A stretch of DNA of 64,000 nucleotides. Origin: Selaginella moellendorffii (lineage: Eukaryota; Streptophyta; Lycopodiopsida; Selaginellales; Selaginellaceae). Of this stretch, positions 57,060 through 64,000 are shown one piece after another. Location: positions 1,202,032 through 1,266,031 of the forward strand of contig NW_003314302.1 of the NCBI RefSeq assembly GCF_000143415.4. Direction: 5' to 3'. Within the stretch, counting starts at the first letter, position 1, and each line of letters opens with the position of its first letter. A program made the translations under genes and the position numbers. The notes below the pieces were generated by a model that was not told where the DNA came from, did not search any database, and saw only the letters and a list, made by a program, of their open reading frames with translations.

Positions 57060-57729
57060 ATAACAGTTGTTTCTGCAGGAACATCATGATGTTCTGGCAG
57101 CGGGACATGATGGAAAGCAAAAGACTCTAGCTTCATTGAAAAAGGGATTTTTCTGGTCTGGTATGAAAGGTGATGTTGCAAACTATATCCGTTCCTGCCC
57201 TATATGTCAGCAATGTAAGCGCAGAATTGAGAAGCAAGCTCAAAAGTTGCAGTGTATTCCAGCACCAGCATGGCTATTTCAAAGTGTGACACTTGATTTC
57301 GTCACTTGCTTGCTGAAGTCTAAGAGTTATGATACTTTGATAGTGGTTGTGGATCAGTTGTCAAAGATTGTACACTTTATTCCAACTATGGGAATAGTTT
57401 AATTTGAAACAAGCAACAAAACTCTTTTTCCATGAAGTAGTATGAGTTTGTGGTCTTCCCAAAAAGATGATCTTGGATAGAGATTCAAGGTTTACGGGGA
57501 AGTTTTGGGGCACACTATTCCAATTGTTTGGTACCAAGTTGAAGTTTAGTACGGTTTATCATCCTCAAACTGATGGGTAAACCAAACATGTGAATGCTCA
57601 AGTTGAGGATTATCTACAGTACTATGTTGCAATAGACCAACGCAACTAGGTTAAGCATTTGAACACAATAGAAATCTATTACAACAATACATTTCACAGC
57701 ACTATTAGCTATTTTCCATGGGAGATGCT
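57060..57729 (+). pseudogene. Integrase of element E, cut by the A2 insertion
   Basis: H2C2 finger (EHHDVLAAGHDGKQKT, CPICQQCK) and core (LDFVTCLLKS, VVVDQLSKIVHFIP, ILDRDSRFTGKFW, YHPQTDG then stop, KHVNAQVEDY). The motif YHPQTDG is uninterrupted here, unlike in chromovirus A. It ends at 57729 with ISYFPWEML next to the A2 LTR. Confidence 0.85.
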
Positions 57730-59526
57730 TGTAAGCGACTAAATTTTCCATTCTACTTTAGTCACTTAACCACACCTCCGACCACTTGGAGGAGTCTCAT
57801 TCACAACCTCCATCAATCCAATTCAGGACTTGGGACTTGCTAGCCCCAAGAATGGCATCCATGCCACTCCACACTTGCACCTGGTCCAAGTGCTCCACGT
57901 GTCCGGCCCTGAGACCGACACCCAAAGGTACCACTGACATCTCGGCCCGTTATGCTAAGGCCATGCCCATTCACCTTTGCTGCACTAGTGGTTCAACACC
58001 ACTTGCATCACCACCTCGTCTCTCCAAGACTGGGCCATGTGTCCACGAGGGGTCATCCTAGATCCACTCCTTAGCATCCTTAGGATGCCCACAGACCTGG
58101 GGAATTGCCTTCCTCAAAGTCCCTTTGTCAGTTCCTACCAAGTCCCTTTCTGCCCCTGGCCGTGTTTGCCAACACTGCCATTGGATCGAGGCCCACAGGC
58201 CCGACCCCTAAGTCCCACGGTCCTCTGGGACTTCCTCACCACATGACTGTGTCCTTGGTCACTACCCCAGAGGACTGCTCCTCTTCCTTTCCACAGTCTG
58301 GGCCTTTGGGACAACATTTCGGAACACCGTGGCCTTACACGAGCCACCTGGGTACTCTCCCCACCTATCGCCTTTAGGTGCTCTAGCCATGGGCTTAGAG
58401 CAAGGTTCCGTTGAGCCACGCCTGGTATCCAAGTAGGTAGTGCCACCCACACTTGGACTGGGAGCATCGGCCAGTCGATCTCCCGGGGGAACTAGAGCCG
58501 GCTCTTGAACACTTCACCAAGCTACCCCGCTTGTCGGTCCGTATTCACTCTAGTCTTGGACTTCCCAGTGGTCAGTTCATCACCCAACACTGGGTCTGGC
58601 CTTCCTGGGCCAAACTGGCCTTTCCTGGCCAAACTGGCTCCACTGCAGTCCTCCCCCTACTATACTTTTGGAGCTCACCAAACCCCCCAGGGTCTGGGAG
58701 ACGAACGCTTTGGGCTTTCACCCTCTCAGGCTCCAGACTCGGACTCGGACTCGGACTCGGACTCGGACTCGGATTCGGACTCGGACTCGGGCTCGGGCTC
58801 GGTCTTGGCCTCGGCCTCGGTCTCGGTCTCGGTCCCGATCTCGGTCTCGGTCTCGGTCTCGGTCCCGGTCTCGGTTCCGGTCTCGGTCTCGACTTCGGAC
58901 TCCATCTCGGACTCCATCTCGGACTCCATCTCGGACTCCATCTCAGGTCCATCTCGGGTCCATCTCGGACTCCATCTCGGACTCCATCTCGGGTCCATCT
59001 CGGACTCCATCTCGGACTCCATTTCGGGTCTATCTCGGGTCCACCTCGGACTCCATCTCGGACTCCATCTCGGGTCCATCTCGGACTCCATTTCGGGTCC
59101 ATCTCGGGTCCACCTCGGACTCCATCTCGGACTCCATCTCGGACTCCATCTCGGGTCCATCTCGGACTCCACTTTGGACTCCAACTCGGGTCCATCTCGG
59201 GTCCACCTCGGACTTCATCTCGGACTCCATCTCGGACTCCATCTCGGGTCCATCTTGGACTCCATCTCGGACTCCATCTCGAGTCCATCTCGGACACTCC
59301 CACGTGTCATGTGTTGGTCCTTTTGGGTCCCTTTTTGGAGCCTTGCCTTTTGCTCGCTTCGTGCTCGTTCCTCGAGCACTTCGTTGGGAGTTCCACTCCC
59401 GCTCTTGACTTTTCAAGTCGGAGCTTTTGGTCCAAACGTGTTACGCTCGTTTGGCTCTCGCTTCGGCCACTACCATGTGGCGCCCTTCCGGCTCCACTTT
59501 GGGGCCTAGGGATTTCGTGTCTCACA
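57730..59526 (-). repeat. 3' LTR of the young A2 element
   Basis: 1797 bp. In plus orientation it starts TGTAAGCGAC and ends ctcaca. It contains the large hexamer/12-mer array (58735-59300) and the pyrimidine-rich module shared with the A LTR (ctttgggctttcaccc). Confidence 0.88.
58735..59300. repeat. Hexamer then 12-mer tandem array in the A2 LTR
   Basis: Starts as about a dozen perfect or near-perfect cggact hexamers, passes through ggtctc hexamers (about 58800-58890), then runs as 12-mers ctcggactccat mixed with ctcgggtccat variants to about 59300. Periods of 6 and 12 leave long frames open on both strands (up to 366 codons: LG, SD, RT, ES or RP dipeptides), which are by-products. CG-rich, unlike its surroundings. 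Confidence 0.95.
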
Positions 59527-59541
59527 ACTCCACCACCCATA
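59527..59541 (-). promoter_or_regulatory. Polypurine tract of A2
   Basis: On the minus strand tatgggtggtggagt abuts the LTR start TGTGAGACAC, the same tract as in chromovirus A. Confidence 0.8.
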
Positions 59542-62500
59542 GACGAAGTTTGATGTCCTCATCGAACGGTAAACCCTTTCATAAAGTAACACCCACATGT
59601 GTTACCATTTCCATCTTTGGCACCTAGCCAATCTTTGTCTATGGTTTGACATCAAAGGCTCACCATGCTTTGTCCATCCTTTAAGGAGCGTAGTCTCTCC
59701 AATTAAGAGACTGATTGGAACACATGTAATGGTTCATCCTTTTATTGGTTTAGTTCTCGCTAAACCTCTTAGAGACCCTTCTCTAAGTCAATCCCACTAC
59801 TCCTTCTCGAGTAGTCTCAATTTCCATCGATATAACCTTTGCACTTTGGAACTTTGAATTTTTGACTTCTTGGAGTCAATTTCCTAGGTGTCTCCGACAC
59901 CTTGCCTTGCACCTTTTGTGCAACTCCACTTCCCATCCTAGGAAGTTCTCTACTCGAGGGCACCATCATCCTCTCTTCTATTTCGTGCCAAAGTTCCAGT
60001 TATCATGCTTTGTGCTAGGGCTGTTCATGGCCCTATCATTTGGCTACCTTACCGCTCCCTCCCTTGGAGCTTCCACTTTCGCCAACTCGGAGCATTTCGG
60101 AATCCCTCCTTGGAAACACACTTCCTTTCCCGCAACTTGTTAGCGTCCAACACATTAGTGTTCCTCGCCTAACTTTGTCACTTGGATTCCTTCCAAGGGA
60201 TTCCACGGCCCTATCTTGGCCACTCATCTTTTGCTCTTATCCGTTGATTGTTGCACCAAGCAACATCGAATCTCTACCTCCCTCCTTGAGGTATTGTTTC
60301 GGTTCCATAGCAAAGACTCTTCTTTGCCAAGTCCGGAGGACGTTCACCCCTAGTACGTCTCTTTAGCATCTTCTGCTATGGGCTCTATCCACGGCCCAAC
60401 TTCGTGACCCTCCCATGGGTCTTTTATAGAGACTACTTTCCTCGGACTCACTATGCCATCGCACGGACATAGTTTATTTCCCTTAGGTGCTCTTCCCACT
60501 TGGTTATCACGACCAAGCCACACCACCTTAAACAGTCAATTTCAACATTTTGAACCAGGAACTTCATTCCTTAGCCAACCAAGGACCTTGTCCTTATCTG
60601 GCCATAAGATCACCTAGTGATCTCACCTTGGCACCTTAACAGAGTTGCCAAGAGGTACTTGGTTTTCTAGACTTCCAAGTTGTTGACTATAACCCCGGGG
60701 GCATCCCCCACACTTGGCGGTGCACCCAAGCTAGCCCTTACGGCCAAGGGTTCATAGCAACTGAGATTAGGTGTCCCCATCTCACTCACCACGACCTTGG
60801 TGCCACTTGCACCAAAGTGTTCAAGTTAGATATGCTGAGCTTTCACACTAAGCAATCTAACCGTGCATCACGACTCCGAGGCATCCCTCATTTGGCGGTG
60901 TGCCCAAACCAGTCTCCCCACTGAGAGTCCATGACCACCGAAATATGAGTGTCCTCATATTCCAAACCATCACCACGCCCTAGTGATTTGGGACTCGAAC
61001 CCAAGCACTAGAGGGTCGGGACTCGAACCCAACCTCCGTATATGCATCTACGGACGGCATCACACTAGATGCCTGGCGTGACTCCCCACGCCGGTGCACC
61101 AACTTATTTTTAAAGCGCGCTACAGATCACAGCTTAGGAACCTAGTTCCTCCACACTGCCAAGTCCTCTCACTTGACATGTCTGTGATCATGCATGGACT
61201 CCTCCATGCTCGGCCCCATGGCCCACCCTTTTTGAAGTTATCACCTTCAACTAGGGTCTTTGTTCCCCCGACGTGCCAATCTCACTTGGCAAGTTCTCCG
61301 ACCATTGTAACATGGTTCCTGCATAAGCGTGAAAGTCCTTGACCATCGACTTTCGTTCAAAGCCCTCTCTTTGAACACTCGAGAACTACATCCCTAACCT
61401 TGATAACCTTGCCTCATGGCAAGCTTCAAGACCACGCTTCTGCTGCGCCACTCTGATTTCGCGCGTTCCATGAACCATTTACACTTGGCCTTTCTAGGTA
61501 CTACGCTACCTAGAATCGTCTTTGGGAACCTTGAAGGAACTCTGTCCGTCAACTTGCTAAGGCCTCCCCTTTCGCAAGCTTTATAGTTGCCATATAGTCT
61601 AACATGGACAATTCCATATTTTAGACTCTCTATGGCATCACGGTTGCTAGCAACAACATCCTCGAGCACCCTCTTGATTCTCCACTCCCAGCTGGCATAA
61701 CCAACCTTGGTTATGCCCTTTGATTCCTATGGTTCGGTTCTATCCCCTTACTTCTTGTTTTTTGGCTTCACACCTTTCCTTTGGTCATTCTCCTCCAGAC
61801 CAGGAGGATAGCTTTGCACTTTCTATCATGCCTTAGCAAGTATTCTTAGGGATGAACCTACCCAATAGCCTAGGGAGTGGTTCCTCAATTCGGGTATGCT
61901 CACCTTATAATCCAACACACTGGGATTACATTGTTGCTTATGGGCCTTTACATGCCCATCACTAGCCTTGCCAAAATTCCATTTTTGGCTTTGTCCAACT
62001 CGGGTAGACAGTCCTCTCCTGTCTCCGCAACCTTGGACATTTGGATAGCACCTTCTATCCATCATTCGCTAGGGACTTAGTCCCTTGGGCTTTATCCATT
62101 GCCCTCGCGACATCAAACACCACCTTCTGGTGTTCTAGAGTGTTCGGGTGTCCCAATGATGGCTTTCTTGACAATGAGTATTTCCTTTTATGACATTGAC
62201 TTACTATATCGCAACATAAGCAACTTATCCCCCGTAAGGGTATATCCGACTTCCCTATACTAGAAGTCTTGGGTAGCTACCTTCTACCCGTTTAACCAGT
62301 TATTTTGCACCTCTTGCTTAGTTGCCTCATGGTTGTCAAGTCCTACAACTCATTGCTTGGTGCTTGCACACCTCCATCATTATCTGGGTCACCGCACTCC
62401 AATTGCATGCTCTGCCGCTTAGGCTATGCCATTCCCATTCCAATTGGGATTTCTTTGGCAAGGGGTTCTCATGAACCCACCAACATAGCCTCAAGGTATC

Positions 62501-63559
62501 ACACCTTGGCACATTTGGTGTCTCCACACCATCAGCTCCACGAGCCTACCTCTATGACACTTCCCCTTCGTGTTTAAGTCTTTGCCAAGACCAACACCGC
62601 TCTTTCTCATGCCAACCATCCGTTAGCACTACACTATAGAGGTCACACACAACTTTGTGTCAAAGTTGTTTTCTTCTGGGAACACCTTTCCCATAACTTT
62701 AGCATGGCATATTTTGCCATCGATGAGATACCCTCCGTTCTCATCCTTGGATCCTATGATCCCCCCCCATCCTTTGTGGGGTACAACACACCTCAGTCCA
62801 AATGCTTCCATCAGTCCTTTTAGGACCATCCGTTGACTCTACTTGAGTCATCTAGCAGTTTTGGACTTGGTTAATCCACAGACCCGTAAGGTTCTACTTG
62901 TGAGGCACTAGCTCACTGGAATACACTTCTTGCATTCCTGTCCTACTCAAAAGGACTATTTTCACAAGTGTTACTCCGACACTTGATTTTGTTCTCTGGG
63001 GGCAACCTTTGCCTCTTAGGACTACTTGTCCATGTGATGAGAACACCAACTCATCCACTTAATACACCCCCAACTCCTGGGGTTGTTCCAGCATTTATTA
63101 GAGGTAGCCGAGGCTACCTTTTCAAGGACTTGAGTCCTCTTCCGTATTTGACCTCCCACGGTCATTACTTCTGGTCTCACATTCATGAGCACCAACCTCA
63201 ACTATATGAGGAAAATCTTGTGACTCCTTTATTGCTTTGGAGTCTTTATCTTTCCCGTGATCCCAACTGTAATTGTTTACCACAACTACATTAGCCAGTT
63301 TGCTAAGTCAAACGCTCATCTGGATCACATCCTCAACTCTTTGAGGAAAACCATATACTGTTCCCAAGATCCCAAAGTCGTTCCATTATTGGCCCTTTTC
63401 TATCCACCACCTCGTCTACAAGTTCACACATGAACTGTAATGGAGAGCCATGTCTTCCCGACTTGCTACTCCTCAAGGATAGGCCCACTCCTTGGACCTT
63501 CCGATGCCAACACTAGTGGTGATATACTTGAGCACCAATAAAAGTCAGACTAAGGAACA
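59542..63559 (-). other. Internal region of A2, non-coding
   Basis: Four kilobases with only short ORFs (up to about 108 codons) and no recognisable protein. The old copy at 17017-17338 plus 31193-33642 matches its first 2.8 kb, so the whole unit is a propagated sequence. Confidence 0.7.
60991..61053 (-). other. T-arm-like hairpins of A2
   Basis: On the minus strand: a 5-bp hairpin (61036-61053), then GGTTCGAGTCC at 61019-61029 and again at 60991-61001. Same order as in chromovirus A (28437-28507), although there the elements are within 270 bases of the LTR and here about 1.5 kb from it. Confidence 0.5.
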
Positions 63560-63573
63560 GCTCCGATACCAAA
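63560..63573 (-). promoter_or_regulatory. Primer-binding site of A2
   Basis: On the minus strand TTTGGTATCGGAGC follows the 5' LTR end (gtcgcttaca) after one or two bases. It differs at one base from the chromovirus A site. Confidence 0.85.
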
Positions 63574-63574
63574 T

Positions 63575-64000
63575 TGTAAGCGACTAAATTTTCCATTCTA
63601 CTTTAGTCACTTAACCACACCTCCGACCACTTGGAGGAGTCTCATTCACAACCTCCATCAATCCAATTCAGGACTTGGGACTTGCTAGCCCCAAGAATGG
63701 CATCCATGCCACTCCACACTTGCACCTGGTCCAAGTGCTCCACGTGTCCGGCCCTGAGACCGACACCCAAAGGTACCACTGACATCTCGGCCCGTTACGC
63801 TAAGGCCATGCCCATTCACCTTTGCTGCACTAGTGGTTCAACACCACTTGCATCACCACCTCGTCTCTCCAAGACTGGGCCATGTGTCCACGAGGGGTCA
63901 TCCTAGATCCACTCCTTAGCATCCTTAGGATGCCCACAGACCTGGGGAATTGCCTTCCCCAAAGTCCCTTTGTCAGTTCCTACCAAGTCCCTTTCTGCCC
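63575..64000 (-). repeat. 5' LTR of the young A2 element (partial)
   Basis: Starts TGTAAGCGAC in plus orientation and matches 57730-58155 except at about 63797 (c versus t) and about 63958 (c versus t). It continues beyond the window. Confidence 0.9.

Larger units (their letters stand above)
57730..64000 (-). mobile_element. Young non-autonomous A2 element (LARD-like), minus strand, runs off the window
   Basis: LTRs: 57730-59526 (3' on the minus strand) and 63575 onward (5', truncated by the window end). Primer site 63560-63573, polypurine tract 59527-59541. The internal 4.05 kb shows no gag, protease, RT or integrase on either strand. The 426 LTR bases visible twice differ at two positions only, both T/C. 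It interrupts element E integrase; the left flank is atgct (57725-57729). Shared primer site, tract and arrays link it to chromovirus A. Confidence 0.88.

Noticed and set aside
58900-59300. CRISPR-like array of regular short repeats
   Set aside because: The units are directly tandem with no unique spacers, lie inside an LTR, and the setting is eukaryotic.
58453-59553. Very long overlapping ORFs (up to 366 codons) on both strands
   Set aside because: They are produced by 6- and 12-base repeats lacking stop codons; the translations are simple dipeptide or tetrapeptide repeats and all frames are open at once.
61094-63294. ORFs of 80-108 codons in the A2 internal region
   Set aside because: They show no domain and no consistent frame, and lie in a region whose older copy has no corresponding ORFs.

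Overview
The window looks like nuclear DNA from a vascular plant, most likely a lycophyte such as Selaginella. This is inferred from three things: a plastid-type glucose-6-phosphate dehydrogenase gene split by very short GT-AG introns (about 50-75 bp), plant-type LTR retrotransposons primed by initiator-methionine tRNA (TGGTATCAGAGC-like primer sites), and PPR and bulb-type-lectin fragments. A run of 100 N (45167-45266) marks a scaffold gap. No rRNA, tRNA gene, CRISPR array or bacterial feature was seen. Apart from one uninterrupted lectin ORF, nearly everything is transposable-element sequence or decayed gene copies.

Layout. 1-2945: a Ty3/gypsy remnant (element B) whose integrase is split by a complete 593-bp TRIM element with a 5-bp target duplication. 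3028-9352: a lectin-locus remnant, unknown gene fragments, a G6PDH pseudogene (4692-6640) and a decayed lectin copy (about 7700-8530). 9353-15167: the 3' part of a minus-strand chromovirus (A') meeting a rearranged gypsy element (C) whose pol and gag-protease now face each other. 15168-33642: a three-level nest. An old A2-type element (15835-17338 and 31193-33642) carries a D element (17339-31192, target duplication aatat), and D carries a nearly full chromovirus A (22313-29834, target duplication ctcaa/cccaa). 33643-39595: a second D copy broken up by C-element pieces and a 162-bp solo LTR. 39596-45166: gene fragments, including PPR and a Helitron-type helicase. 45269-47565: a 2.3-kb LTR element (F) with an unfamiliar ORF. 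47950-51622: a second copy of the G6PDH 3'-end/lectin segment, holding the uninterrupted lectin ORF (49781-50653). 51623-52485: decayed TRIM copies. 52800-57729: gypsy element E, interrupted by a very young A2 element (57730 to beyond 64000).

How the parts relate. Chromovirus A encodes gag, protease, RT, RNase H, integrase and a chromodomain. Elements D and A2 have kilobase-scale LTRs, primer sites and polypurine tracts around about 4 kb of sequence in which I find no gag or pol, so they look like non-autonomous large retrotransposon derivatives (LARDs). A2 shares with A its polypurine tract, LTR hexamer arrays and a pair of tRNA T-arm-like hairpins, so A-type enzymes may move it. The two visible A2 LTR segments differ at only 2 of 426 positions, so it moved recently.

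Most interesting: (1) two 47- and 49-bp insertions in the A integrase have GT...AG ends, and removing each restores the reading frame; (2) the hexamer/12-mer arrays inside A-type LTRs; (3) the paired T-arm/B-box hairpins upstream of the polypurine tract; (4) element F and its ORF; (5) the duplicated G6PDH-lectin segment with one lectin ORF still intact. All boundaries were read by eye, without alignment software.
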